A DNA stretch of 63,915 nucleotides from Planctomycetota bacterium (GTDB lineage Bacteria > Planctomycetota > J058), in contig JAHBXY010000036.1 of the NCBI GenBank assembly GCA_019636275.1, positions 1 to 63,915 on the forward strand. The letters are read 5' to 3'. Shown here piece after piece: positions 11,470 to 19,913 of the stretch. The notes below the pieces were generated by a model that worked only from the letters and a program-made list of their open reading frames with translations, was not told the origin of the DNA and did no database searches. Both the position numbers and the translations under genes were made by a program. Position 1 is the first letter of the stretch. Each line of letters starts with the position of its first letter.

Positions 11470-12780
11470 GTGCCCGAGCCGGTGCCCGAGCTGAAGGACG
11501 CGCCGCCGCGCGACCGCTTCCTGGCGACCGCCGCGCTCTACGCGGCGCTGGTCGTGGCCGTGTTCGCGCACCAGCTCTTCCCCGAGCTGGGCGCCCGCGG
11601 CGTCCTCGCCGACGCGGAGGTCCTGTCGGCCGAGCTGCACGCGACCGACGAGACGCCCTGGGGGCTCGGGCGCCTCGAGCCCTACTGCTACCGCCCGCTG
11701 TTCCGCGCCCTGGTCCTGGGCGCCTGGGGGGCGCTCGGCGGCGTCCCCGAGACGTTCTACGGCGTGTTCGTCACGCTGAGCGCGCTCTCGCTCCTCGGCG
11801 CGGCCTGGGCGTTCGACGCGCTCCTGCGCGCGCAGGGCTTCGCGCCGCGCGACGCGGCCGCCGGCGTGGCGCTCTTCCTGCTCGGCTTCCCCGTGCTCTT
11901 CGCCTACGACGTGCCGATCCACACGCGCGAGGACCTGCTCGGCTACGCGCTCATCGCCGTGACGCTCCTGTTCGTCGCCCGCGACCGGCCGGTCGAGGTG
12001 GCCCTCCTGGGCGCGCTCGGGGCCACGGTGCGCGAGACGTGCCTCCTGGGCGTCCTGCCCTTCGCGCTCGTCTCGCGGCGCCCGTGGCGCGAGCGGCTCC
12101 TGGTCTACGCGCCGGGCGGCCTCGTGTGGCTCCTCGTGCGCCTGGTCCAGGCGCCGCCCGGCGGGTCCGACTACGACTACGTGGCCGTGAGCACGCGGCC
12201 GCTGCTCGAGCGCCCGGGCGAGGCGGCGCTCTACCTGTTCGCCACGTTCGGCGCCCTGTGGATCGCCGCCGGGCTGCGCCTGTGCTGCGACCCCCGCCCG
12301 CCGCGCCACCCGCTCCTGGCGCGCCGCGTGTGCCTGGTGGCCCTGGCGGCGGTCGCCGCGACCGGCTGGACCATGGGCATGATCCGCGAGGCGCGGATCA
12401 CGTACGTCCTCTTCCCGTTCGTCGTCGCGCCGGCGCTCGACCTCTTCACCTCCCCGCGCGCGGCGCGCCTGGCCCGCGCGCCCGCCGCCTGGGCGGCCGG
12501 CCTGGCCGTCGTCCTCGCGGGCGCCGGCGGGCTCGCCTGGCTGGCGGCCGACGCCGAGGCGCGCGTCCCGCGCCTGCGCGGGGTGATCGGCGACGAGTTC
12601 CACCCGGGCGTGCTGCAGGTGCTCGAGGTGCCCGAGGACGACGGGAGCGTGCGCCTCCTCGAGGAGCCGGTCTTCGCCTCCTTCGGCAACGGCCCGCACG
12701 TCCTCCTGCACCTCGCGGCGAGCGCCTTCCTCCTCGCCGGCTGGCGAGCCACGCGCGACGCGGGGGCGAAGGCCGCGTGA
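11470..12780 (+). CDS. polytopic membrane protein (unknown, GT-C-like topology)
   Basis: 436 residues starting GTG 11470. At least eight hydrophobic segments, for example LYAALVVAVFAHQLF, VFVTLSALSLLGAAW, VALFLLGFPVLFAYDV and WAAGLAVVLAGAGGLAWLA, with a soluble-looking N-terminal loop and a C-terminal loop before the last helix. The topology resembles GT-C glycosyltransferases (ArnT/PMT-like), but no diagnostic Asp-Asp/Asp-Glu motif was assigned with confidence. It overlaps the downstream methyltransferase start by four bases (GTGA), so the two are translationally coupled; a joint role in modifying a lipid-linked or surface molecule is speculative. Confidence 0.6.
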   Translation: MPEPVPELKDAPPRDRFLATAALYAALVVAVFAHQLFPELGARGVLADAEVLSAELHATDETPWGLGRLEPYCYRPLFRALVLGAWGALGGVPETFYGVFVTLSALSLLGAAWAFDALLRAQGFAPRDAAAGVALFLLGFPVLFAYDVPIHTREDLLGYALIAVTLLFVARDRPVEVALLGALGATVRETCLLGVLPFALVSRRPWRERLLVYAPGGLVWLLVRLVQAPPGGSDYDYVAVSTRPLLERPGEAALYLFATFGALWIAAGLRLCCDPRPPRHPLLARRVCLVALAAVAATGWTMGMIREARITYVLFPFVVAPALDLFTSPRAARLARAPAAWAAGLAVVLAGAGGLAWLAADAEARVPRLRGVIGDEFHPGVLQVLEVPEDDGSVRLLEEPVFASFGNGPHVLLHLAASAFLLAGWRATRDAGAKAA

Positions 12781-13541
12781 AGGTCGACTTCGGCCGCACG
12801 GCCGCCGACTACGCCCGCCACCGCGCCGGCTTCCCGCCGGAGCTGCCCGCCCGCCTGCAGGCCCTGGGCGTCCTGCGCCCGGGGCTCCGCGCGCTCGACG
12901 TCGGCGCCGGCACGGGCGCGCTGGCCCGCTGGCTGGCCGGCGCGGGCTGCCGCACGACCGCCCTCGACCCCGCCCGGGCCATGCTCGCCCAGGGCCGGAC
13001 GCTCGACGAGGGGCTCGCCATCGCGCGCGTCGTCGGCGTGGCCGAGCGACTGCCGGTGGCGACGGCCAGCCTCGACCTCCTGACCGCCGGGCAGTGCTGG
13101 CACTGGTTCGACCGGCCCGCCGCGGCCGCCGAGGCGCGCCGCGTCCTGCGGCCGGGCGGGGCGCTCGTGATCGCGCACTTCGACTGGGTCCCGCTGCGGG
13201 GCAACGTCGTCGAGGCCACCGAGCGCCTGGTCCTGACCCACAACCCGGCCTGGACCGGCGCCGGGACGACCGGCCTCTACCCGGCCTGGCTGGCCGACGC
13301 GGCGCTGGCGGGCTTCGTCGACCTCGAGACCTTCTCGCTCGACGTCCCCGCCGTCTACACGCGCGAGGGCTGGCGCGGGCGGATCCGCGCCTGCGCCGGC
13401 GTCGGCGCCAGCCTCCCGCCCGACGCCGTCGCGCGCTTCGACGCCGACCTCGCGGCCCTGCTCGCCGCCGACTTCCCGGACGACCCGCTCGTCGTGCCGC
13501 ACCGCCTGTGGGCCGTCGTCGCCCGGGCCCCGGGCGGATAG
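12777..13541 (+). CDS. class I SAM-dependent methyltransferase
   Basis: 254 residues. A Rossmann methyltransferase: motif I LDVGAGTGALARWLAGAG (about residues 39-56), motif II acidic residue in TTALDPARAML, a post-I DLLTAGQCWHWFD, and VLRPGGALVIAHFDW. The set matches the UbiE/COQ5-like methyltransferase 11 group, whose members use many small-molecule substrates, so the substrate cannot be named. The GTG start overlaps the TGA of the membrane-protein gene, arguing for co-translation. The M23 peptidase gene follows 10 bp later and may share the transcript. Confidence 0.85.
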   Translation: MKVDFGRTAADYARHRAGFPPELPARLQALGVLRPGLRALDVGAGTGALARWLAGAGCRTTALDPARAMLAQGRTLDEGLAIARVVGVAERLPVATASLDLLTAGQCWHWFDRPAAAAEARRVLRPGGALVIAHFDWVPLRGNVVEATERLVLTHNPAWTGAGTTGLYPAWLADAALAGFVDLETFSLDVPAVYTREGWRGRIRACAGVGASLPPDAVARFDADLAALLAADFPDDPLVVPHRLWAVVARAPGG

Positions 13542-13551
13542 CATCGCGCGC

Positions 13552-14154
13552 ATGCTCCGACGCCACCGCGCCGGCCCGGGCTGCCTGGCCGCCGCCCTGC
13601 TCCTGGGCCTCCTCCTGCTCCTCTACGGGCTGTTCACGGGCCCGCGCGACCTCGACGCCTACCCGCCGGCGGCGACGTCGCCCTACCGCCTCCCCTGGCC
13701 GGGCGGGGTCACGCGCCTGTGCGTGCAGGGCAACCGCGCGGTCGTCAGCCACCGGGCCGACGACGGCGAGGTGGCCTGGGACTTCGCCATGCCGGTCGGG
13801 TCGCCGGTCGTCGCCGCGCGCGGCGGGCGCGTCGCGCGCGTGGTCGTCGAGCACACGCGCCGGGGCACCGACGCGCCGAACAACCTGATCGCGATCGACC
13901 ACGGCGACGGGACGAGCGGCTGGTACCTGCACCTCGAGCAGGGCGGCGCGCTCGTGGCCGTGGGCGACGTGGTCCGGCAGGGCCAGCCCATCGGCCGGAG
14001 CGGCAACGTCGGGCGGAGCCTGCTCCCGCACCTCCACTTCCACGTGCGCGGGCCGGACGGGACGACGCAGCCGATCGCCTTCGCCGACGTGCCGCGCCAC
14101 CGCGGCGTGCCGCGGATGCTCTGCCGCTACACGTCAGGCAATTCGACGCGGTAG
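13552..14154 (+). CDS. M23 (LytM-type) peptidase, membrane-anchored
   Basis: 200 residues. An N-terminal hydrophobic anchor (CLAAALLLGLLLLLYGLF) is followed by a LytM domain. Zinc-site features: SHRADDGEVAWDFAMPVGSPVVAA (split here: SHRADDG with the first His, and WDFAMPVGSP with the Asp), and the C-terminal HLHFHV. The middle GDGTSGWYLHL carries the usual histidine. All expected ligands are present, so it is probably an active metallo-endopeptidase cutting peptidoglycan cross-bridges, or a LytM regulator of cell-wall hydrolases. Located in the periplasm and anchored by the N-terminal helix. It follows the methyltransferase by 10 bp. Confidence 0.85.
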   Translation: MLRRHRAGPGCLAAALLLGLLLLLYGLFTGPRDLDAYPPAATSPYRLPWPGGVTRLCVQGNRAVVSHRADDGEVAWDFAMPVGSPVVAARGGRVARVVVEHTRRGTDAPNNLIAIDHGDGTSGWYLHLEQGGALVAVGDVVRQGQPIGRSGNVGRSLLPHLHFHVRGPDGTTQPIAFADVPRHRGVPRMLCRYTSGNSTR

Positions 14155-14227
14155 GGCGGTTTTGTCCGGCGCCGCAGGACGTGCACGCCGGCACGGGCGA
14201 TGCAATGGTGTGGGGACGGAGGAGGCC

Positions 14228-14482
14228 ATGCCGCTCGACCACTGCAGCGCCCACGGGGTCAAGGCCACGAGCAAGTGCTTCTCGTGCCACAAGCCCACCT
14301 GCCCCCAGTGCCGGCCGCGCGACGACACCTGCTCGGAGCGCTGCTACCAGGCGCGCCAGCGCTTCGCGACGACGCACGTGCCGCCGCGGCCGCCGCGGCC
14401 CTACCTGAGCATCTTCACGCTCGCCGGCCTGGCGGCCGCCGCCTACGCGGCTGCGCGCTACCTGGGCTACATCCCGGGGTAG
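14228..14482 (+). CDS. small B-box-like zinc finger protein with C-terminal membrane helix
   Basis: 84 residues from ATG 14228, with GGAGG at 14221-14225. The N-terminal 40 residues hold regularly spaced cysteines and histidines (C-x2-H, C-x2-C, C-x2-C, C-x3-C in CSAHG, CFSCHKPTCPQC, CSERC), a B-box/RING-type cross-brace pattern. A single membrane helix follows (LAGLAAAAYAAARYLGY). Its last codons overlap the end of the convergent FHA-kinase gene by 16 bp. Such small zinc-finger membrane proteins recur in kinase-rich genomes; the function is unknown. Confidence 0.7.
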   Translation: MPLDHCSAHGVKATSKCFSCHKPTCPQCRPRDDTCSERCYQARQRFATTHVPPRPPRPYLSIFTLAGLAAAAYAAARYLGYIPG

Positions 14483-15582
14483 TGGCGCAGGCGCCGCTCG
14501 CGCAGGCGCTCCGCCACCTGCGCCGCGTCGCGCGGGCGGTCGTCGGGCTCCTTCTCCAGCAGGCGGTGCACGAGCGCCGCCACGTCGGCCGGGCACTCCG
14601 GGCGCACGCGGTGCAGCGCCGGCGGGTCCTCCTCGAAGAGCTGGCGCACGAGGTCGGGGCCGGGGGCGAACGGCGGGCGCCCGGCGATCGCGTGGTAGAG
14701 CGTGGCCCCGAGCGCGTAGAGGTCGGCCGCCGGGCTGACGTGCTTGGCGTCGGTCGCCTGCTCGGGCGCCACGTAGGTGAGCGTGCCCATGCCCGTGCCC
14801 GACGCCGTGAGGGTCGTCTCGCCCGCGACCTTGGCCACGCCGAAGTCGGCCAGCTTGACCGTCCCGGCCGCGTCGAGGAGCACGTTGGCGGGCTTGACGT
14901 CGCGGTGCACGACCCCGGCCCGGTGGGCGGCCGAGAGCGCCAGGGCCAGCTCCTCGCCGGCCTTCAGGGCCGCGGGCAGCGGCAGCGGGCCCGCCTTCAG
15001 GGCCGCCTCGAGCGAGCGGCCCTGCACGAGCTCCATGACCAGGTAGACCTGCCCCTCCTCGACGCGCACGTCGAGCACCTGCACGACGTGCGGCGAGTCG
15101 ACGCGCACGCGCGCCTCGCGCGCGAAGCGCGCCGCGGCCGAGGCGTCGAGGCGCTGGGCCAGGGCCTTGATCGCCACGAGGCGGCCGCTGGCGCGGTGGC
15201 GGGCGGCGAAGACGGCGCCGAAGCCGCCGCGCCCGAGCTCGGCCAGGCGCTCGAACTCGTCGCGCACGCGCGCCGGCGCCGGCGCGGCGACGACGCGCAG
15301 GCGGTGCCCGCCGACCTCCACCAAGTCGCCCGGGCGCAGGGGCGCCGGGGCCCCGGCGGTCAGCGGCGCGCCGTTGACGCGCGTGCCGTTCTTGCTCCCG
15401 AGGTCGGTGACGGTCAGGCCCTGGGCGTCGAGGGCGAAGGCCGCGTGGTGCCGCGAGCAGCCCTCGTCGCGCAGCGGCAGGCCGGCGTCCTCGGCGCGCC
15501 CCGTGACGACGCGCTGCCCGGGCGCGAGCGCCAGCCGGCGCCCGGCCTCGACCCCCGCCTCCACCAGCAGCTCGGCCTGCAC
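14467..15582 (-). CDS. FHA domain - Ser/Thr protein kinase
   Basis: 371 residues from GTG 15582. Residues ~1-95 are an FHA domain (VVTGRAEDAG, CSRHHAAF, DLGSKNGTRVNG), a phosphothreonine-binding module. The kinase spans ~108-362: ELGRGGFGAVF, VAIKAL, HRDVKPANVLL, DFGVAK, TYVAPEQ, DLYALGATLYHAIAG. All catalytic residues are present and there is no membrane segment, so it is a soluble kinase that can bind phosphorylated partners or its own autophosphorylated sites. It shares orientation with the next kinase upstream (15779-17596), separated only by repeat R2 copy A, whose end abuts this start codon. Confidence 0.92.
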   Translation of the reverse strand: MQAELLVEAGVEAGRRLALAPGQRVVTGRAEDAGLPLRDEGCSRHHAAFALDAQGLTVTDLGSKNGTRVNGAPLTAGAPAPLRPGDLVEVGGHRLRVVAAPAPARVRDEFERLAELGRGGFGAVFAARHRASGRLVAIKALAQRLDASAAARFAREARVRVDSPHVVQVLDVRVEEGQVYLVMELVQGRSLEAALKAGPLPLPAALKAGEELALALSAAHRAGVVHRDVKPANVLLDAAGTVKLADFGVAKVAGETTLTASGTGMGTLTYVAPEQATDAKHVSPAADLYALGATLYHAIAGRPPFAPGPDLVRQLFEEDPPALHRVRPECPADVAALVHRLLEKEPDDRPRDAAQVAERLRERRLRHYPGM

Positions 15583-15590
15583 TAGTGGGA

Positions 15591-15757
15591 CCGACGGCTG
15601 CGGCCGCGGATGCCGGGCGACGGGGGGCGCGCGCGGCCGATAGGATCCGGCGATCGATATCGGCCGCGCGCGCCCCCCCCTCGCCTCGGCCTCCGCGCCC
15701 TCGCCTCGCTCATGGCTCCATTCCCCCCGTGGGTTCGAGCGTGTCGATCACGAGTTT
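15591..15757 (-). repeat. dispersed repeat R2, copy A
   Basis: About 167 bp closely matching 60139-60320 (same orientation relative to each other when this copy is read on the minus strand) and partly 54741-54848; a short piece (CGACGGCTGCGGCCGCGGAT) also lies at 6119-6138. It contains an inverted repeat with a ~20-bp perfect stem, arms at roughly 15627-15646 and 15664-15683. It lies 22 bp after the stop of the upstream kinase and just before the start of the FHA-kinase. Confidence 0.8.
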
Positions 15758-15778
15758 GCCCGTTCGAGGACAAGGGCC

Positions 15779-17596
15779 CTAGTCCCGGGGTCGCCGCGCG
15801 CGGCGCACATCGGCCTCGACGCGGTCGTCGAGCGCGCCGCGCGTGTCGCCGCGCCGCTCGCGCACGCGCGCGCGGGCCTCGAGCGGCGCCGGGTCGTCGG
15901 GGGCCAGGCGCACGGCGCGGGTGTAGCGCTCCTCGGCGCCGGCGAGGTCGCCCGCGCGCTCGAGCGCCTCGCCGCCGGCGAGCTCCGCCTCGGCCGCGCG
16001 CGCGGCCAGCTCGCGCAGCTGCGCCTGCGTCTCGTCGAGGCGCGCCTCGGCCCGCCGCCAGAGCGAGAGCCCGACCGCGGCCACGAGCGCGAGCGCCAGC
16101 GCCACGCCGGCGAGCGCCGGCACGAGCAGGCCCGGCCGCGCGCGCGGCGCCTCGGGGTCGTCGTCGTCGTGCGGCGCCGCCGGCGCCGGCGCCGGCTCGT
16201 CCTCGACGGCCGCCTGCTCGAAGACGTCGATCCGGCCCAGCGCCGGCTCGCGCCGCGCGCCGCTGCCGGCGAGGGTCGGGTTCTTGCGCGAGCTGCTGGC
16301 GTCCAGCCGCCCGCTGCGGCTGCCGCGCGCCAGCGGCGGCTCCGCCTGCGGCGCCTCGCCGCGGCGCCGCTGCGACTCCTCGAGGCCGGCCAGGCCGCCG
16401 CGCAGGACGCCCTCGAGGTCGTCGGCGAGGGCGGCCGCGCTCGGGTGGCGCGCCTCGCGCTCCTTGGCCACGGCGCGCATGACGACGGCCTCGACGCCGG
16501 GCGGGAGCCCCGCCTTGACCTGCCCGAGCGGGCGCGGGGGCTCCTTGAGGATGCGCATGACGAGCCGCTCGTCCTCGTCCTCGCCGTAGGGGAGCTCGCC
16601 CGAGAGCGCCTCGTAGAGGGCCACGCCCAGGCCGTAGACGTCGCAGCGGCGGTCGAGGGCGGCGTTGCCCTTGGTGATGTACTCGGGCGCCATGTAGGCC
16701 AGGCTGCCGAGGATCTCGCCCTCGGTGGTCAGGCTGGTGCTCTCGCTCCTGTTCTTGGCGATCCCGAAGTCGACGAGGAACGGCTCGCCCTGGCGGTCGA
16801 TCACGATGTTGCCCGGCTTCACGTCGCGGTGCACGATCCCGTGCTCGTGCGCGTAGTGCAGGGCGCGGGCGATCTTGCTCCCGACCGTCAGCAGCTGCTC
16901 GGGCGTGAGCGCGCCGCGGCGGCCGAGGAGCTCGAGCGACACGCCGGGGACGAAGTCCATGGCCATGAACACGAGGCCGCTCTGCTCCTCGATCGCGTGG
17001 GCCTGCACGATGTGCTCGTGGCGCAGGCGCGCGACGGCGCGGGCCTCGCGGCGGAAGCGCTCCTTGTCCTCCTGCGAGGCGAGGTCGTGCGACGGGCGGA
17101 GGAACTTGAGCGCCACGTGGCGATGCAGGTCGGCGTCCCAGGCCTTGTAGATCACGCCCATGCCGCCGCGGCCGACCTCGCCCAGGACCTCGTAGCGGCC
17201 GAGGCGCGGGTTGCGTTGCCGGTGCTCCTGGAGCATGCGGTCGGCCTGCGGCCCGCCGCCGGAGATCGCGTCCTCGACCGTGAGCGGGGCCCGCTCGTCC
17301 GACGGCATGAGGCGCCGCCCGCAGCGCAGGCACAGGCACGTGCCGGGGCCGCGGAACAGGAGCGCGTTGTAGCGCGTCTGGCACAGCTCGCACTCGGCGA
17401 TCGTCACGCCCTGGCGGGCGAGGAGCGCGCGCACGGCGGGCCGCGAGGCCAGGTCGTGGTCGACGAGGATCTCGCCCAGGCGGCGGAAGTCGCCCTCGAG
17501 GTAGTACTGCCGCTGGACGCGCAGGACCTCGTCGAGGCGCTTGCCGTCGACGAGGCGGGTCTGGCGGGCGAGCTCTCCCAGGGTCGGCGCGGTCAC
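15779..17596 (-). CDS. Ser/Thr protein kinase with GspE-N-like and zinc-ribbon N-terminus, membrane-anchored
   Basis: 605 residues if started at GTG 17596; an ATG at 17680 would overlap the divergent gene by 14 bp and is less likely. Residues ~5-63 contain two helical repeats like the GspE/MshEN N-terminus (LGELARQTRLVDGKRLDEV, RRLGEILVDHDLASRPAVRA). A zinc ribbon follows (C69-x2-C72, C89-x2-C92). The kinase is at ~135-400: VGRGGMGVIY, VALKFL, HRDVKPGNIVI, DFGIAK, AYMAPEY. Then come a basic linker, one membrane helix (LLVPALAGVALALALVAAV) and a short TPR-like region (GEALERAGDLAGAEERYTRA). The zinc ribbon and GspE-N-like module are probably the sensing end. Confidence 0.88.
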   Translation of the reverse strand: MTAPTLGELARQTRLVDGKRLDEVLRVQRQYYLEGDFRRLGEILVDHDLASRPAVRALLARQGVTIAECELCQTRYNALLFRGPGTCLCLRCGRRLMPSDERAPLTVEDAISGGGPQADRMLQEHRQRNPRLGRYEVLGEVGRGGMGVIYKAWDADLHRHVALKFLRPSHDLASQEDKERFRREARAVARLRHEHIVQAHAIEEQSGLVFMAMDFVPGVSLELLGRRGALTPEQLLTVGSKIARALHYAHEHGIVHRDVKPGNIVIDRQGEPFLVDFGIAKNRSESTSLTTEGEILGSLAYMAPEYITKGNAALDRRCDVYGLGVALYEALSGELPYGEDEDERLVMRILKEPPRPLGQVKAGLPPGVEAVVMRAVAKEREARHPSAAALADDLEGVLRGGLAGLEESQRRRGEAPQAEPPLARGSRSGRLDASSSRKNPTLAGSGARREPALGRIDVFEQAAVEDEPAPAPAAPHDDDDPEAPRARPGLLVPALAGVALALALVAAVGLSLWRRAEARLDETQAQLRELAARAAEAELAGGEALERAGDLAGAEERYTRAVRLAPDDPAPLEARARVRERRGDTRGALDDRVEADVRRARRPRD

Positions 17597-17666
17597 GGGC
17601 GGCAGGAGCCGCAGGATACCCGGCGCGCGCCGGCCGGGCGACCGGCGGCCGGTATCCTGGGCGGGG

Positions 17667-18671
17667 ATGACGATCCGCATCGCCCCGCGCGGCGGGCCGG
17701 CGACGTGCCCCTACTGCCACGACGCGCTCGACGCCACGGCCGTGGCCTGCCCGGGCTGCGCCGTGGGGTACCACGACGAGTGCGCGGCGACGTTCGGCCG
17801 CTGCGCGATCATCGGCTGCCGCGTGCCGCTGGACGTGACCGGCCCCGAGGCGGCGCCGCTGCCGCGCCTGGTGGCCGTGGCCGCGCGCCTGGCCACGCTC
17901 TCGGCCGCCGACCTGGGCGCGCTCGGCGACGACGCCGAGGCCTTCGTCGTGGCCCTGCTGCCGGGGGCGCCCGACGACGCCGACGCCGCGGCCGCCGTGG
18001 GCGAGCTCCTCGGCCAGACCGCCTACGACGGCCGGCTGCGCCTGACCTCGCCCGCGCCCGAGCCGCTCGTGCGCGTGCGCGGGCGGGCGGCGGCCGAGGC
18101 GGTCGTGACCCGGCTGGCCGGGCGGCGCGTGCGGGCCGTCGCCCTGCCGCTGGCGGCGCTCGCGCGCCCGCTGGCCCGGATCGACGCGGGCGAGGTGGCG
18201 CCGGGGGAGCCGCCGCGGCGGGTCGTCGACGGGTCCGGGTGGGACGTGCCGCTGCCGCGGGCCGCCGAGCGGCTGGTCGTCGCCGTGCAGCTCGTCGAGG
18301 TGAAGCCGCGCGAGGAGACGACGAACCTGTGGTCCGACGCGCGCGGGCGCAAGACCAAGCCGAAGACGCGCCGGACCCTGGAGCGCCGCACCGAGCCCGG
18401 CGCGCTCGTCTTCGGCCGCGCCCCGGGCGACCCGGTGCTCCTGCGGCGCGACCTGTCGCGCCTGAGCGGCTGCCGCGAGCCGACGACCTTCGGACGCTGG
18501 GCGCGGGTCCTCGAGGAGGTCTCGCGCGGCGCCGCGGTCCTGCGCCTCGAGGGCGGCGCGGCGCAGGTGCTGCTCACGCGCCGGCGGCCGCTCGTCGACC
18601 AGGTGGAGGAGAACCTGCCCGGGCTCCTCCTCGCCGCGCGGGTCCTGCACCTCGCCTGGCTCGAGGCGTGA
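17667..18671 (+). CDS. prokaryotic RING-finger (Prok-RING_1-like) protein
   Basis: 334 residues from ATG 17667. The first ~45 residues hold a treble-clef RING-like finger: CPYCHDAL, CPGCAVGYHDECAATFG and CAIIGC, the order seen in the Prok-RING_1 family. The remaining ~290 residues are not recognised: an Ala/Leu-rich helical part, then RLVVAVQLVEVKPREE and a basic stretch around RGRKTKPKTRRTLERR, with no membrane segment. It is divergent from the zinc-ribbon kinase with about 70 bp between starts, so the two may be co-regulated. Prokaryotic RING proteins are often near signalling or ubiquitin-like systems, but no E1/E2/Ub-like gene is in the window. Confidence 0.65.
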   Translation: MTIRIAPRGGPATCPYCHDALDATAVACPGCAVGYHDECAATFGRCAIIGCRVPLDVTGPEAAPLPRLVAVAARLATLSAADLGALGDDAEAFVVALLPGAPDDADAAAAVGELLGQTAYDGRLRLTSPAPEPLVRVRGRAAAEAVVTRLAGRRVRAVALPLAALARPLARIDAGEVAPGEPPRRVVDGSGWDVPLPRAAERLVVAVQLVEVKPREETTNLWSDARGRKTKPKTRRTLERRTEPGALVFGRAPGDPVLLRRDLSRLSGCREPTTFGRWARVLEEVSRGAAVLRLEGGAAQVLLTRRRPLVDQVEENLPGLLLAARVLHLAWLEA

Positions 18672-18692
18672 CCGGACCGGCGAGGTCCGGTC
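18670..18692 (+). terminator. hairpin after the RING-finger gene
   Basis: Perfect 9-bp stem (GACCGGACC / GGTCCGGTC) with a 5-nt loop, beginning in the stop codon of the RING-finger gene. No T-tract, as expected in such GC-rich DNA. Confidence 0.5.
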
Positions 18693-18788
18693 TCCAGGGG
18701 GCAGGCCATGGGGTTCGAAGGGGGACGTGTGGTAGAGTCCTCGCCCGCGCGGAGGCCCCGCGCGGGCACGCATCGGGGGAGTCCGGCC

Positions 18789-19508
18789 ATGAGCGGGGGC
18801 TACAACTACTCACCGGTCCACCGCGCCGTCGAGGTGGCGAGCATCGTCCTGTTCGTGGCGTTCGTGGGCCTGCTGGGCGCCGAGTGCGTCCGCGCCCTGG
18901 CCGGGCCGTTCCGCGCCGAGGCGGTGTGGCTGATCCCGACCGCCCTGGTCGTCGGCTACCTCGTCGCCGACTTCGTCTCGGGCGCGGTCCACTGGCTCGC
19001 GGACAACTTCGGCCACGAGAAGCTGCCGATCATCGGCCCGGCGCTGATCCGCCCCTTCCGCGAGCACCACGTCGACCCGCGCGAGATCACGCGCCACGAC
19101 TTCATCGAGACCAACGGCAACAACTGCCTCGTGTGCTGGCCGTGGCTCGTCACCTACTACTTCGTCCTGCCGCCGGGCGAGTCGCTCCTGGCCCTCACGT
19201 TCATCAGCACCTGGCTGGTCTTCAACGTGGGGATCCTGGGGACGAACCAGTTCCACAAGTGGGCGCACCTCGAGCAGCCGCCGGCCTGGATCGTCAAGCT
19301 CCAGGAGTGGCGGCTGATCCTCTCGCCCGACCACCACGACATCCACCACACGGCGCCGTTCGACCGCTACTACTGCATCACCACCGGCTGGCTGAACCCG
19401 CTCCTGTGCGACCGGCTGCGCTTCTTCCAGCGGGCGGAGGTGTTCATCCGCTGGGCGCTGCGCGCGCCCAAGCCGGCCGCGTCGCAGGTCGAGTCCGAGC
19501 CGGCGTGA
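18789..19508 (+). CDS. carF: CarF/PEDS1-family plasmanylethanolamine desaturase
   Basis: 239 residues from ATG 18789 (GGGGGAG upstream). A membrane desaturase of the lipid-desaturase family that includes Myxococcus CarF and animal TMEM189/PEDS1, which forms the vinyl-ether bond of plasmalogens. Histidine clusters match that family: HWLADNFGHEK (from H68), REHHVDP (about 90), HKWAH (H156/H160), and HHDIHH (182-187) followed by YYCITTGWLNP. Hydrophobic helices lie at ~15-35, 45-62 and 118-150. In M. xanthus CarF is required for the singlet-oxygen/light response; no carotenoid or ether-lipid genes are in this window. The next gene starts 30 bp later and may be cotranscribed. Confidence 0.88.
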   Translation: MSGGYNYSPVHRAVEVASIVLFVAFVGLLGAECVRALAGPFRAEAVWLIPTALVVGYLVADFVSGAVHWLADNFGHEKLPIIGPALIRPFREHHVDPREITRHDFIETNGNNCLVCWPWLVTYYFVLPPGESLLALTFISTWLVFNVGILGTNQFHKWAHLEQPPAWIVKLQEWRLILSPDHHDIHHTAPFDRYYCITTGWLNPLLCDRLRFFQRAEVFIRWALRAPKPAASQVESEPA

Positions 19509-19538
19509 GGTAGGCTGAGCTTCCAGGAGGACCCCCCC

Positions 19539-19898
19539 GTGAGCGACCGTCCCAAGAGCGTGGGCGCGAGCACCAACGTCTCGGCCCTGGCCAAGCCCTC
19601 GGAGCTGCGCCCGGCCCCCGCCGGCGGCGCGACCGCCGTGGCCGCGCCCGATGACCGCGCCCACGCCGCCGACCCGCACCGGCCGCTGCCGCCGGTGATC
19701 CGCAGCGTCTACCGCGGCGGCGAGCAGGTGCAGCTCACCCAGGACCAGCTCTACGCCGACAAGGTCCTCGTGCGCCGCGGCGAGCGCGGGCGGATCATGC
19801 ACCAGTCCAGCCAGGCCGCGGCCTGGGTGGTGTGGTTCCCGATGATGGGCGACAAGCTGCGCGTCGTGCCGGAGCGGCTCCTGCAGCAGGTGTCGTAG
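19539..19898 (+). CDS. small hypothetical protein downstream of carF
   Basis: 119 residues from GTG 19539, with AGGAGG a few bases upstream. The N-terminal half is Ala/Pro-rich and disordered; the C-terminal half (VIRSVYRGGEQVQLTQDQLYADKVLVRRGERGRI, in shorter pieces VYRGGEQVQLTQDQL and VLVRRGERGRI; then AAWVVWFPMMGDKLRVV) looks like a small beta domain. No signal peptide or membrane helix. I do not recognise the family. It follows carF by 30 bp in the same direction, so an operon is likely. Confidence 0.6.
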   Translation: MSDRPKSVGASTNVSALAKPSELRPAPAGGATAVAAPDDRAHAADPHRPLPPVIRSVYRGGEQVQLTQDQLYADKVLVRRGERGRIMHQSSQAAAWVVWFPMMGDKLRVVPERLLQQVS

Positions 19899-19913
19899 AG
19901 CGGCCTGGCCCGG

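Noticed and set aside
17667..18671. Bacterial ubiquitin-like conjugation system
   Set aside because: Only a RING-like finger is present; no ubiquitin-like, E1, E2 or JAB genes in the window.
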